Below are positions 55,161-63,687 of a DNA stretch of 64,000 bases, piece by piece. The stretch spans positions 62,001 to 126,000 of the forward strand of contig NZ_JACNMQ010000008.1 in NCBI RefSeq assembly GCF_020622265.1, given 5' to 3'. The notes under the pieces are model-generated. The model saw only the letters and a list, made by a program, of their open reading frames with translations. It made no database searches and was not told where the DNA came from. The position numbers and the translations under genes are program-made. How positions within the stretch are numbered: the first letter of the stretch is position 1; each line of letters starts with the position of its first letter. This stretch comes from Halomonas sp. M20 (GTDB taxonomy: Bacteria > Pseudomonadota > Gammaproteobacteria > Pseudomonadales > Halomonadaceae).

Positions 55161-55535
55161 ATGAATAATGCGGATTCGTCTACCGCCATGCTCGTGGTAC
55201 TGCGCCATGCCCCTCATGGCAGTAGCTGGTTACGCGAGGGATTGGATGTGGCATTGGTGGGTGCTGCATTCGGTCAGTCCGTGAGCCTGTTGTTTCTGGG
55301 TGATGGCGTTCAGGCGCTCATCAAGGGGCAGCAAAAAGGAGCGCTGGGGCAGAAAGGAACCCATCCAACCCTGGATATGCTGGCCATGTACGATATCGAC
55401 ACGCTGCTGGTAGACGCCGACTCTCTTGCCCAGCGTGGTTTGGCCGAAGACGACCTGCAGTTGCCCGTGACATTGATCGCCTCTTCCCAACTGCTTCGCG
55501 TATTTTCCCGGCATGCGCCAGTATTCAACTTTTAA
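55161..55535 (+). CDS. tusC: Sulfur-relay subunit TusC (DsrF-like)
   Basis: A 124-residue DsrE-fold subunit of the TusBCD hexamer; it has no catalytic Cys, as expected. Segments VVLRHAPHGSSWLREGLDVA, GQSVSLLFLGDGVQALIKGQ and the YDIDTLLVDADSLAQRGL region follow the TusC pattern. It starts 11 bases after tusD with AGGATG upstream. Confidence 0.88.
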   Translation: MNNADSSTAMLVVLRHAPHGSSWLREGLDVALVGAAFGQSVSLLFLGDGVQALIKGQQKGALGQKGTHPTLDMLAMYDIDTLLVDADSLAQRGLAEDDLQLPVTLIASSQLLRVFSRHAPVFNF

Positions 55536-55615
55536 TTCGGCTACCCATTGCTGGAAGGGGCTTGGCGTATGACAGGGTTCAATGGAACAATCATGGCGCA
55601 GAGAAAGGATCACTG

Positions 55616-55906
55616 ATGTTATTGCATCTACTCAACCGTTCCGTGGCGTCCAGTCATGTATACCGGGACGCACTGCGGGCCATGGATGACGACGACTACC
55701 TGCTATTGATCGAGGATGGTGTCTATGGCGCCGTGGCACCCCTGAACGAACATTTCTCTTCAATTGCCGGTCGCCTGTATGCGCTGCGCGAAGACTTGGC
55801 ATCTCGAGGCCTGGAAGGACGATGCGCCGAACAGGTCATCGTCGTGGACATGGAGGGTTTCGTGCAGCTGACCGAAGAGACTGAACGATCGGTGAGTTGG
55901 TTCTGA
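55616..55906 (+). CDS. tusB: Sulfur-relay subunit TusB (DsrH-like)
   Basis: A 96-residue subunit of TusBCD. It shows the TusB/DsrH pattern MLLHLLNRSVASSHVYRDAL, DYLLLIEDGVYGA and a C-terminal VVDMEGFVQLTEETERSVSW. The ATG at 55616 is preferred; an upstream start at 55562 adds an unlikely leader. Its stop overlaps tusE (TGATG). Confidence 0.88.
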   Translation: MLLHLLNRSVASSHVYRDALRAMDDDDYLLLIEDGVYGAVAPLNEHFSSIAGRLYALREDLASRGLEGRCAEQVIVVDMEGFVQLTEETERSVSWF

Positions 55907-56271
55907 TGACGGTGAAAACGGAGAGAGTAGCGACAGCACGCTGCCTGCGGGTAGAGGGTCGAGAGATCGCGCTGGACCCAGAAGGCTACCTGGTCGATCT
56001 TTCGGACTGGACGCCGGCAGTAGCCGAGGCGATGGCCGGTGAAGAAGGGCGCGTGCTGACCCCTGAGCATTGGGAAGTCATCGACGTGCTGCGTGATTTC
56101 TATGCACGCTTCGAGATGGCGCCGGCCATGCGTGCCCTGGTCAAGGCGGTGGGACAAGCGCTGGGGCCGGAGAAAGGCAGATCCCTGCACCTGATGAAGC
56201 TGTTCCCCGAAAGCCCGGCCAAGGTCGGCGCCAGGCTGGCGGGCCTACCCAAGCCGACCAATTGCCTGTGA
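55906..56271 (+). CDS. tusE: TusE/DsrC sulfur-relay protein
   Basis: A 121-residue DsrC-fold protein that takes persulfide from TusBCD and passes it to MnmA for tRNA thiolation. It has GREIALDPEGYLVDLSDWTP, LTPEHWEVIDVLRDFYARFE and the C-terminal arm GLPKPTNCL with the penultimate Cys essential in the family. It overlaps tusB by one base. The next gene, acpH, continues in the same frame just after the stop. Confidence 0.92.
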   Translation: MTVKTERVATARCLRVEGREIALDPEGYLVDLSDWTPAVAEAMAGEEGRVLTPEHWEVIDVLRDFYARFEMAPAMRALVKAVGQALGPEKGRSLHLMKLFPESPAKVGARLAGLPKPTNCL

Positions 56272-56295
56272 GGTGCTTGCGATGAGGCGTTCGCT

Positions 56296-56856
56296 CTGAA
56301 TTTTCTGGCTCATGCCTGGCTTGCTCGGGGCGGCAACGACGGCTTTCTCTACGGCAATCTGATCGCAGACGGCGTCAAGGGCAGCGATCTTGGCTCCTGG
56401 TCGGAGGATATTGCTGCGGGCATACGTCACCATCGGCGAGTGGATGCAACCGTCGATGCCCATCCCGTAATCTTGGATGCCCGCTCCCGAGCGCCGAGAG
56501 AAGGGCGCCGCTACGTTGGTATTGCCCTGGATCTGGTGTGGGATCATTTTGTTGCTCGCGACAGCATGAACGACAGCGCTAACCAGGCCTTGATTCAGCG
56601 CTGTTATCGGCTACTCGATGAGCGCCCGGCTCCTGCACGGTTGGAGCGCATGATACCAATCCTGGTCGCTCAGGATTGGCTCAACGGCTATGCGGATTTT
56701 GGTTTTACCTGCAGCGCGGTGGCGGGCATAGGACGTCGGTTGTCAGGCCCCAACCGCCTGGCGGAACTCGTGCCATGGCTTGAAGCCGACTACGCGGCCC
56801 TCGAAGAGGGCTTTGTCCGACTGTGGCCGGAGTTGAACCAGCGGCTGGGGGTCTAG
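56296..56856 (+). CDS. acpH: ACP phosphodiesterase AcpH, apparently with CTG start
   Basis: AcpH removes phosphopantetheine from acyl carrier protein. The full protein of 186 residues begins LNFLAHAWLARG, aligning with MNFLAHLHLA of E. coli AcpH (193 residues), and has YGNLIADGVKG, AGIRHHRRVDATVDAHP and LDLVWDHFVARD. No ATG, GTG or TTG lies between the in-frame tusE stop (56269-56271) and this point; CTG at 56296 has GAGG 8 bases upstream. Beginning at the next GTG (56440) would remove the conserved N-terminus. I infer translation from CTG; a sequencing or assembly error (ATG to CTG) is the alternative. Confidence 0.75.
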   Translation: MNFLAHAWLARGGNDGFLYGNLIADGVKGSDLGSWSEDIAAGIRHHRRVDATVDAHPVILDARSRAPREGRRYVGIALDLVWDHFVARDSMNDSANQALIQRCYRLLDERPAPARLERMIPILVAQDWLNGYADFGFTCSAVAGIGRRLSGPNRLAELVPWLEADYAALEEGFVRLWPELNQRLGV

Positions 56857-56879
56857 GTCAGCTAGGTCAGCTAGGTCAG
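56853..56879. repeat. Three tandem copies of CTAGGTCAG at convergent gene ends
   Basis: The 9-base unit is repeated three times without change. The first copy carries the acpH stop TAG, and the third carries the moeA stop (CTA on plus). Because the unit is 9 bases and contains CTAG, each copy gives an in-frame TAG on both strands. Confidence 0.9.
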
Positions 56880-58115
56880 CCACAGGCACTCGATCATATC
56901 GCCTTGCTCGATCGTGCTGTTGGGCGGAATGACCGCCAGAGCGTCCGCCTCGATACAGGATGAGAGCACCGCTGAGTTCTGATCGTCAAAGGCCTGGGCA
57001 ACGATTCCGGCAGTACTGAATTCCAGCATGACGCGCATGTAATGACGACGGGCCTGAGTGGTGGTTGAAAAGCCGCTGCGCGCATACACGGCTGGCAAGC
57101 TGGCCTGGTCGGAGCAACCGAGCAGAGCCCCGATCAATGGACGAAGAAATACCCAGGCACCGACGAAGCCCGAGACCGGGTTGCCGGGCAGGCCGACGAA
57201 ACGAGCCTCGCCATCAACTCCGTTTCCAGCGCCACGAGGTAGCCGGCCCAATGCCAACGGCTTGCCCGGGCGCATGGCCAACCGCCAGAGATCAAGTTGG
57301 CCAAGGCTTTCCAAGGCATGCTTGACGTGATCCTCTTCACCGACACTCACCCCCCCGGTGGAGACCACCACATCCGCCTGTTCCGCAGCCTGGCGCAGTG
57401 TCTGGCAGGTAGCCTCGAAGTCATCCGGTATTGATGCAGCCATGATCACCTCAGCGCCGAAGCGCTCCAGCAGGCGTTTGAGCATGGGACGGTTGGAATT
57501 GTAAATCTGCCCCGGCTTCAGGGGGGTGCCAGGGTCGATGATTTCATCGCCGGTGGAGAGTAGCGCCACCTTTGGCCTGCATCGTACCGCGACTTGGGTA
57601 ACCCCCTGGCCCGCCAGATGCCCCAGTGCCGCAGCCTCCAGCTGGGTGCCTGCAGGCAGCAGCAGGGCGCCGCGCTGGACATCACGACCGCGACGACGAA
57701 TGTTGTCGCCGCTCGGAATATCGGCAGGCATGCGCATGCCGTCGGCGCTTTCCTCGACCTTTTCCTGCATGACGACGCAGTCGGCGCCGGGCGGAATTTC
57801 GCCTCCGGTGAAGATGCGCGCACAGCTGTCGGATGCCAATGGTCGCGGTGCATGCCCGGCGGCGACCCGCTGGGAGACGGGCAGTATTCGACCGGCATCC
57901 GCGGCGCGCAGGGCGTAGCCGTCCATGGCGCTGTTATCCGCTGGCGGAACGTCATGCTGAGCTTCCACGTTGTCCGCCAATATGCGTCCTGCCGCGTCAG
58001 CAGAGGCGATCAGCTCCACATCCACGGGGTTGAGTCCGTCCAGTAGTGCTTCAAGCGCCGCTTCGACGCTTTGCATGCCATCGCTGGTTTTCAGGGCATC
58101 TCCAGTGTCAGCCAT
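56871..58115 (-). CDS. moeA: Molybdopterin molybdenumtransferase MoeA
   Basis: MoeA inserts molybdate into adenylylated molybdopterin. The 414-residue protein has PPADNSAMDGYALRAAD, RIFTGGEIPPGADCVVMQEK, LLSTGDEIIDPGTPLKPGQI, VVSTGGVSVGEEDHVKHAL and VGLPGNPVSGFVGAWVFL, all MoeA landmarks. It overlaps moaB by 8 bases. The cofactor feeds molybdoenzymes such as the formate dehydrogenase encoded 1 kb upstream on the same strand. Confidence 0.93.
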   Translation of the reverse strand: MADTGDALKTSDGMQSVEAALEALLDGLNPVDVELIASADAAGRILADNVEAQHDVPPADNSAMDGYALRAADAGRILPVSQRVAAGHAPRPLASDSCARIFTGGEIPPGADCVVMQEKVEESADGMRMPADIPSGDNIRRRGRDVQRGALLLPAGTQLEAAALGHLAGQGVTQVAVRCRPKVALLSTGDEIIDPGTPLKPGQIYNSNRPMLKRLLERFGAEVIMAASIPDDFEATCQTLRQAAEQADVVVSTGGVSVGEEDHVKHALESLGQLDLWRLAMRPGKPLALGRLPRGAGNGVDGEARFVGLPGNPVSGFVGAWVFLRPLIGALLGCSDQASLPAVYARSGFSTTTQARRHYMRVMLEFSTAGIVAQAFDDQNSAVLSSCIEADALAVIPPNSTIEQGDMIECLWLT

Positions 58116-58638
58116 GCTGCCCCCGCTCGGGAATGATCAGGTTGGCAAAATTACAGGGTTGATGTCGGCTATCAAGCTGCTCCTTGAGAATGCCGTCCCA
58201 GGCAGTGCGGCAAGCACCGGTAGAACCAGGCAGACAGAACACCACGGTGGCATTGGCAAGCCCCCCAAGGCAGCGGCTCTGAATCGTGGAGCTGCCTATT
58301 TCCTGCCAGGAGAGGTGCCGGAACAGCTCGCCAAAGCCTTCGATGGTCTTGTCGAGCAGCACGCTGACCGCTTCGGGGGTGGAGTCACGTCCGGTAAAGC
58401 CGGTGCCACCGGTGGTCAATATCACCTGGATGCGCTCGTCGGCGATCCAGTCGGCGACTACCGCACGAATCCTATAGACGTCGTCGACGACGATGCGTTT
58501 GTCGATGGCGGTATGCCCAGCCTCTTTCAGGCGCTCGACCAAGGCCTGACCGGAGCGATCCGTATCCTCGGTGCGGGTGTCCGAGATCGTCAGTACCGCA
58601 ATGTTGAGGGGGATGAAGGTGTCACGATCGGCACTCAT
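58108..58638 (-). CDS. moaB: Molybdenum cofactor biosynthesis protein MoaB
   Basis: A 176-residue MogA/MoaB-fold protein, which adenylylates or binds molybdopterin. It has IAVLTISDTRTEDTDRSGQA, VILTTGGTGFTGRDSTPEAV and VFCLPGSTGACRTAWDGILK. Length and the RHLSWQEIGSSTIQSRCLGG segment fit MoaB rather than MogA. It overlaps the DUF1244 stop by four bases (ATGA), so all three are probably one operon. Confidence 0.9.
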   Translation of the reverse strand: MSADRDTFIPLNIAVLTISDTRTEDTDRSGQALVERLKEAGHTAIDKRIVVDDVYRIRAVVADWIADERIQVILTTGGTGFTGRDSTPEAVSVLLDKTIEGFGELFRHLSWQEIGSSTIQSRCLGGLANATVVFCLPGSTGACRTAWDGILKEQLDSRHQPCNFANLIIPERGQHG

Positions 58639-58949
58639 GCGTTTTCCTTGGCATCATGGCGTGCCTTCAGCGCGGCTTGCTGTTCTGCTGTCGCGGGCGT
58701 CTGGTACTTTTCCTTCCACTCCTCGTAAGGCATGCCGTAGACGTATTCCCGGGCGCTGTCGTAGTCGAGTTCCGCCCCCCGGTCTTCCGCTGCCGTGACC
58801 ATCCATTTGGACAGGCAGTTGCGACAGAAGTCCGCCAGGATCATCAGGTCGATGTTCTGAGCTTCCTTGTGGGCATCGAGATGATCGAGCAGACGGCGAA
58901 AGGTGGCGGCTTCGATTTCAGTACGGGTAGCATCATCGATATGCTGCAT
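58635..58949 (-). CDS. DUF1244 domain protein
   Basis: A 104-residue protein matching DUF1244: ATFRRLLDHLDAHKEAQNID, LADFCRNCLSKWMVTAAEDR and the end motif DYDSAREYVYGMPYEEWKEK. The FCRNCL pair of Cys is conserved in the family and may bind metal or form a redox pair. Function unknown. It is first gene of the moaB-moeA operon, with GGAGAG before the ATG. Confidence 0.85.
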   Translation of the reverse strand: MQHIDDATRTEIEAATFRRLLDHLDAHKEAQNIDLMILADFCRNCLSKWMVTAAEDRGAELDYDSAREYVYGMPYEEWKEKYQTPATAEQQAALKARHDAKENA

Positions 58950-58996
58950 GCTTCGCTCTCCATGTGGCTTGCAATGAGGCGGATATCATAACAAAA

Positions 58997-59029
58997 GACA
59001 CCGCCTCTGTTGTTGAAAGAGGCGGTGTC
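58997..59029 (-). terminator. Rho-independent terminator of the fdh operon
   Basis: A perfect 12-bp stem GACACCGCCTCT/AGAGGCGGTGTC with a 9-base loop is followed on the minus strand by TTTTGTTA, 33 bases after the last fdh gene. Confidence 0.92.
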
Positions 59030-59061
59030 AAAAGAGGGCTGGAACGCCCAGGCGCTACAAT

Positions 59062-60102
59062 TTAGTTGGGACGATGTGCTTTTGCGGTTCCGTCATCCAC
59101 TGCCTTTTTCTGCGGCGCGGTATCGGCTTTATTCATGACTTCTTCATACCAGATGTTGTGGTGTTCCTTGGCCCAGGTTTCGTCGACATAACCGGTCTTC
59201 ATGGCCTCGAAGGCGCCTTCCATACCCAGGGTGCCGATGTAGATATGGCCCAGGGAAACCGCCATCAGTCCCAGGGAGGCAACGGCGTGGAAGACGTTCA
59301 TCCACTGCATGGTGTCGCGGCTCTGGCCGAAGATGGGGAAGTCCATGACCAGGCCGGTGACCACCGCTACCAGTCCCACGCTGGCCAATATCCAGTACCA
59401 GGCCTTCTCGCCGCCGTTGGCGAAGCCGGCGGGCGGGTGCTGCTTGTTGATGATGCCACCACCCTGCTTGAACCAGGTCAGGTCGTGCTTCTTGGGCAGG
59501 TTGATGGACAGCCACTTGGCCAGCACGATGATCAGTACCACGGCGAACAGGGGCCCCAAGTAGTTGTGCACGAACTTGGTGCCGGCGATCATCGGTGCCC
59601 AGAAACCGTCGCCGAACAGCGGCCGGAAGATGAACTTGCCGAACAGCAGGTTCAGTCCGGTCAGGGCCAGCAGGATGAATAGCGTCGCCATGGTCCAATG
59701 CAGGGCGCGCTCCAAGGCCGTCCAGCGCAGCATCAGGCGTCCGGTGCGTGGCTCGTCCAGGGTCTTCTTGCCGAAGATCATGTAGAATACCGCCAGCACG
59801 ACCAGCATGCCGAGGATGGCAATGGCGCCCGCGGGAGAGACCCAGTCGTTGCGTATCTGGCGCCAGGTCTCGCCGCTGGCATTGATCAGGTTGTAGGTGG
59901 AATCAGCCCGGGTGTCGATATAGTCATCGGTGCTGCCGATATCCTGCCAGGTCTCTTGAGAGGCCCCGCCGATGGCCTGCTTGATTTCCGCTTCCGGGTC
60001 GGCGGCCAGGGCGGAGGTGGCAAATACGCAAGCCAGCAGCAACACAAGCGCCAAGCCCATCAGACGCCGATACCACAACAGGGGAGTGAGTGCAGAGGTC
60101 AT
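59062..60102 (-). CDS. Formate dehydrogenase cytochrome b556 gamma subunit
   Basis: A 346-residue membrane anchor that passes electrons from FdhB to quinone. After a signal-like segment (GLALVLLLACVFATSALAAD) and a 65-residue periplasmic stretch, a membrane segment near 92-112 precedes the four-helix cytochrome core. Haem-ligand His candidates lie in ERALHWTMATLFILLALTGL, KFVHNYLGPLFAV and VFHAVASLGLMAVSLGHIYI. The N-terminal extension is typical of Fdh3C-type subunits rather than FdoI. Last gene of the operon. Confidence 0.88.
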   Translation of the reverse strand: MTSALTPLLWYRRLMGLALVLLLACVFATSALAADPEAEIKQAIGGASQETWQDIGSTDDYIDTRADSTYNLINASGETWRQIRNDWVSPAGAIAILGMLVVLAVFYMIFGKKTLDEPRTGRLMLRWTALERALHWTMATLFILLALTGLNLLFGKFIFRPLFGDGFWAPMIAGTKFVHNYLGPLFAVVLIIVLAKWLSINLPKKHDLTWFKQGGGIINKQHPPAGFANGGEKAWYWILASVGLVAVVTGLVMDFPIFGQSRDTMQWMNVFHAVASLGLMAVSLGHIYIGTLGMEGAFEAMKTGYVDETWAKEHHNIWYEEVMNKADTAPQKKAVDDGTAKAHRPN

Positions 60103-60114
60103 GGACTAGCTCCT

Positions 60115-60756
60115 TCAGGCTTGTCGGCTGGCGTCGTAGGCCATGCGATCGAGGTTCAGGGTCGCAGCCGTTTCGCTAGACTGATCGTCCTGCATCGGCT
60201 CCCAGGCGGCAAGCGACTGACCGCGTTTTTCCATGCGCTCGCGGAAGATATCCGTCAGCGCGTCCGTAGGGCCCGCCATCAAGGCCTTTGTAGCGCACAT
60301 TTCCGCGCATAGTGGCAGCTTGCCCTCGGCGATACGGTTGGCGCCGTACTTCTCGTACTCCTCTTCCTTGGTATCGGCAGGGCCGCCGGCACAATAGGTG
60401 CACTTGTCCATCTTGCCGCGTTCGCCAAAAGCGCTCTGCTTGGGAAATTGCGGCGCGCCGAAGGGGCAGGCGTACAGGCAATAGCCACAGCCGATGCAAA
60501 GATCCTTGTCGTGCAGCACGATGCCATCGTCGGTCTTGTAGAAACAGTCGGTCGGGCATACCGCCATGCAGGGCGCATCGTCGCAGTGCATGCAAGCCAC
60601 GGAAATCGACACCTCCGTGGGCTGACCGTCGTCGATGGTGACCAACCGGCGGCGCTGGATGCCCCAGTCCGTTTCGTTGGCGTTCTTGCAGGCGGTGACA
60701 CAGCCGTTGCATTCGATGCAGCGTTCCGCGTCGCATACGAATTTCATCTTGGTCAT
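60115..60756 (-). CDS. Formate dehydrogenase iron-sulfur (beta) subunit
   Basis: A 213-residue protein with four [4Fe-4S] sites: CIECNGCVTACKNAN, CMHCDDAPCMAVCPTDCF, CIGCGYCLYACPFGAPQF and the CTYCAGG/CAEMCATKAL pair. There is no C-terminal membrane helix, as in Fdh3B-type subunits. The ATG ending at 60756 is chosen because GAGGAG precedes it. It lies 12 bases before the gamma gene and downstream of the alpha gene. Confidence 0.92.
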   Translation of the reverse strand: MTKMKFVCDAERCIECNGCVTACKNANETDWGIQRRRLVTIDDGQPTEVSISVACMHCDDAPCMAVCPTDCFYKTDDGIVLHDKDLCIGCGYCLYACPFGAPQFPKQSAFGERGKMDKCTYCAGGPADTKEEEYEKYGANRIAEGKLPLCAEMCATKALMAGPTDALTDIFRERMEKRGQSLAAWEPMQDDQSSETAATLNLDRMAYDASRQA

Positions 60757-60813
60757 AAAAATCTCCTCATTCACCGCGGTTAAGGCCGCGGCGCTCGCTG
60801 ATGTCTTGAAGCA

Positions 60814-63669
60814 TCATGCGTTGGCTTTTTCTATCCGACACAGAGTGACCTTGGTTTCCTGCATCTGGGTGACGCTGTCGTAGCCGTAGGTCGTGGCGGT
60901 GTTGGCGGATTCGCCGAGTACGTAGGGGGCGCTGCCTTCCGGATAACGATCGTGCAGGCTCTCGCCCTGGAACATGCCGCCGAAGTGGAAGGGCATGAAC
61001 ACGACATCCCGGCCTACCCGGGGCGTAACCATTGCCTTGACCCGTACGCGACCCTGTTCGGCGCCCTCGACCCACACCATGTCGTCGTTGGCGATGCCCA
61101 ATTCCTTGGCCATCTCTGGGTTGATCTCGACGAACATTTCCTGCTGCAGTTCCGCGAGCCAGCTCATTGAGCGAGTCTCCTCGCCGCCGCCTTCGTATTC
61201 CACCAGGCGCCCCGAGGTCAGGGTGAGAGGGTAGCGGTCGCTGAAGTCCTCCTCCTGAATGGAGCGATAAAGTGTCGGTAGGCGGTAGAAGGATTGCATG
61301 TCCTCCCAGGTCGGATACTCCTTGACCAGATCTCGACGCGGGGTATAAAGCGGCTCCCGGTGCTTCGGAATGGGGTCGGGAAAAGTCCATACTTCGCAGC
61401 GCGCCTTGGCATTGCCAAAGGGGGCGCAGCCGTGATCGATGACGACCCGCTGGATGCCCCCGGAAAGATCGGTCTTCCAGTTCTTGCCTTCCGCAGCGGT
61501 TTTTTCCTCGTCCGTGAGCTCTTCCCACCAACCAAGCTGCTTGAGCATCTCGGCGGTAAACTCCGGATAGCCATCGTTGAGATCCGAGTCCTTGCTGAAG
61601 ACGCCATCCGCTAACAGGCTCTCGCCGTCGCGTTCGACACCGAAGCGGGCACGAAAGGTCAGACCACCTTCCTTGACCGGCTTGCTCATGTCGTAGAGCA
61701 GCGGGGTACCCGGATGGGCCATCTCGGAATTGCCCCAGCAGGGCCAGGGGAGGCCGTAGTATTCACCCTTGATCGGACCGCTTTCCGCCTGCAGTGTTTC
61801 GAAGCTGAACGTGTGCCAGTTCTGCTGATGCATCTTGAGGCGCTCCGGGCTCTGCCCGGTATAGCCCACGGTCCACATGCCCTTGTTGAACTCTCGGGTG
61901 ATATCCTCGACCAGAGGTTCGCTGCCGTTGACCTGGATGTTCTTGAACATCTGCTCGGCGAAGCCTAGCTTCTTGGCCAGCAGGTACATGATCTCGTGAT
62001 CCGGTAACGCCTCGAACTGCGGCTCGATGACTTTATCGCGCCACTGCAGGCTGCGGCTGGTGTTGGTCACGCTACCGGTGGTCTCGAACTGGGTCGCCGC
62101 AGGCAGCAGATAGACGCCGTCGCTGCGATCGTGCATGACCGCGGCCACGGTAGGGTAAGGGTCGACGATCACCATCAACTCGAGCTGACCCATGGCCTTT
62201 TTCATCTCCACGCCCCGGGTCTGGGAGTTGACCGCATGACCCCAGTAGAACATGCCCTTCAAGCTGGAGCGCTGAGAAATATTTTCTTCTTTTTCAAGAA
62301 CACCGTCGATCCAGCGCGAGACGGTGATCCCATTAGCGTACATGGGCTTGCCGTCGGCATACTCGGTCTGGTCGAAACGGCTCTTGAGCCACTCTTCTTC
62401 CAGATCCCAGATCTTGCCCCAGTGCTGCCAAGCGCCTTCTGAAAGGCCGTAGTAGCCGGGCAGGGAGTGGGACATCAGACCAAGGTCCGTGGCGCCCTGC
62501 ACATTGTCATGACCGCGGAAGATGTTGGCACCGCCGCCGGAAACCCCGATGTTGCCCAGGGCCAGCTCGAGGATGCAGTAGGCGCGGGTGTTGTTGTTGC
62601 CGGTGGTGTGCTGGGTTCCGCCCATGCACCACACGACGCACCCGGGGCGGTTATCCGCGAGGCGTTTGGCAACATCGTACATGTCCTCCTTCGACACGCC
62701 GGTGACCGACTCGACCACCTCCGGCGGGAAGGCGGCAACTTCCTCGCGTACCTTGTCCATGCCATAGACGCGGTTGTCGATGTACTCCTTGTCTTCCCAG
62801 CCGTTGTCGAAGATGTGCCACAGCAGGCCCCATACGTAGGCGACATCCGACCCCGGACGCAGGCGCACGTACTTGTCGGCCTTGGCGGCGGTACGTGTGA
62901 AACGCGGATCGACGACGATGATGTTCGCCCCGCGCTCCTTCGCGATCAAAATGTGCTGCATTGCGATAGGGTGGGCTTCCGTGGGATTGGAGCCGATGAA
63001 GATGATCGACTTGCTGTTGTGCATGTCGTTGAGCGAGTTGGTCATCGCTCCGTAACCCCAGGTATTGGCTACCCCCGCGACCGTGGTGGAGTGGCAGATG
63101 CGCGCCTGGTGATCGGTGTTGTTGGTACCGAACATGGCAGCGAATTTACGCATCAGATAGGCCTGCTCATTGCTGAACTTGGCCGATCCCAGCCAGTAGA
63201 CGCTGTCCGGGCCATATTTGTCCCTCAGCTGGAGTACCTTATCGCCTACTTCTTCGATGGCCTGTTCCCAGGAAAGGCGTTTCCACTGGCCGCCTTCCAG
63301 TTTCATGGGATATTTCAAGCGACGGCTGGAGTGGCCGTGTTCGCGTAGCGATGCGCCTTTAGCACAGTGAGCACCACGGTTGACGGGATGATCGAAGGCC
63401 GGCTCCTGTCCGGTCCAGACGCCTTCCTGAACTTCGGCATAGGTGCCGCAGCCTACGGAGCAGTGGGAGCAGACGGTGCGCTTGACCTCGATCGGCGCAG
63501 TCGAAACCAGGGTTTTTTCCTTGGCATCCGCGCGGCGCATCATGGTGTTGCCCATGAAGCCCGCAGCAGCCAGACCGCCGGTCGTGGCGGCGCTGCGCTG
63601 GAGAAACTGGCGCCGGGAGATGCCCAGTCCCGGTTCGCGAGGCGCGGGGGATTTACGTGTCAGTCGCAT
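60814..63669 (-). CDS. Tat-exported formate dehydrogenase alpha subunit (Cys form)
   Basis: The 951-residue catalytic subunit oxidises formate in the periplasm with a molybdenum or tungsten bis-pterin cofactor. The Tat signal is GISRRQFLQRSAATTGG (R19-R20). The [4Fe-4S] ligands are C67, C70, C74 and C102 (CSHCSVGCG and HCAKGAS). The metal ligand is C192 in RICHSTTVAG, so this is the Cys version rather than selenocysteine. Pterin-binding segments include IIFIGSNPTEAHPIAMQHIL, VVWCMGGTQHTTGNNN and GHDNVQGATDLG. AAGAGGAC lies before the ATG. Molybdenum against tungsten cannot be decided. Confidence 0.93.
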   Translation of the reverse strand: MRLTRKSPAPREPGLGISRRQFLQRSAATTGGLAAAGFMGNTMMRRADAKEKTLVSTAPIEVKRTVCSHCSVGCGTYAEVQEGVWTGQEPAFDHPVNRGAHCAKGASLREHGHSSRRLKYPMKLEGGQWKRLSWEQAIEEVGDKVLQLRDKYGPDSVYWLGSAKFSNEQAYLMRKFAAMFGTNNTDHQARICHSTTVAGVANTWGYGAMTNSLNDMHNSKSIIFIGSNPTEAHPIAMQHILIAKERGANIIVVDPRFTRTAAKADKYVRLRPGSDVAYVWGLLWHIFDNGWEDKEYIDNRVYGMDKVREEVAAFPPEVVESVTGVSKEDMYDVAKRLADNRPGCVVWCMGGTQHTTGNNNTRAYCILELALGNIGVSGGGANIFRGHDNVQGATDLGLMSHSLPGYYGLSEGAWQHWGKIWDLEEEWLKSRFDQTEYADGKPMYANGITVSRWIDGVLEKEENISQRSSLKGMFYWGHAVNSQTRGVEMKKAMGQLELMVIVDPYPTVAAVMHDRSDGVYLLPAATQFETTGSVTNTSRSLQWRDKVIEPQFEALPDHEIMYLLAKKLGFAEQMFKNIQVNGSEPLVEDITREFNKGMWTVGYTGQSPERLKMHQQNWHTFSFETLQAESGPIKGEYYGLPWPCWGNSEMAHPGTPLLYDMSKPVKEGGLTFRARFGVERDGESLLADGVFSKDSDLNDGYPEFTAEMLKQLGWWEELTDEEKTAAEGKNWKTDLSGGIQRVVIDHGCAPFGNAKARCEVWTFPDPIPKHREPLYTPRRDLVKEYPTWEDMQSFYRLPTLYRSIQEEDFSDRYPLTLTSGRLVEYEGGGEETRSMSWLAELQQEMFVEINPEMAKELGIANDDMVWVEGAEQGRVRVKAMVTPRVGRDVVFMPFHFGGMFQGESLHDRYPEGSAPYVLGESANTATTYGYDSVTQMQETKVTLCRIEKANA

Positions 63670-63687
63670 GGGGAGTCCTCTTGTTCT

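Noticed and set aside
56269-56856. Frameshifted or pseudogene acpH
   Set aside because: The frame is intact from 56272 to 56856 and the N-terminal homology is complete if CTG at 56296 starts translation; nothing is missing inside.
62467-63348. Long open frame (293 codons) on the plus strand inside fdh alpha
   Set aside because: It is the antisense shadow of a clear molybdoenzyme gene, has no family-like sequence and no ribosome site.
60814-63669. Selenocysteine formate dehydrogenase
   Set aside because: The frame is open throughout without TGA and the metal-ligand position is Cys (C192), so no selenocysteine insertion is needed.
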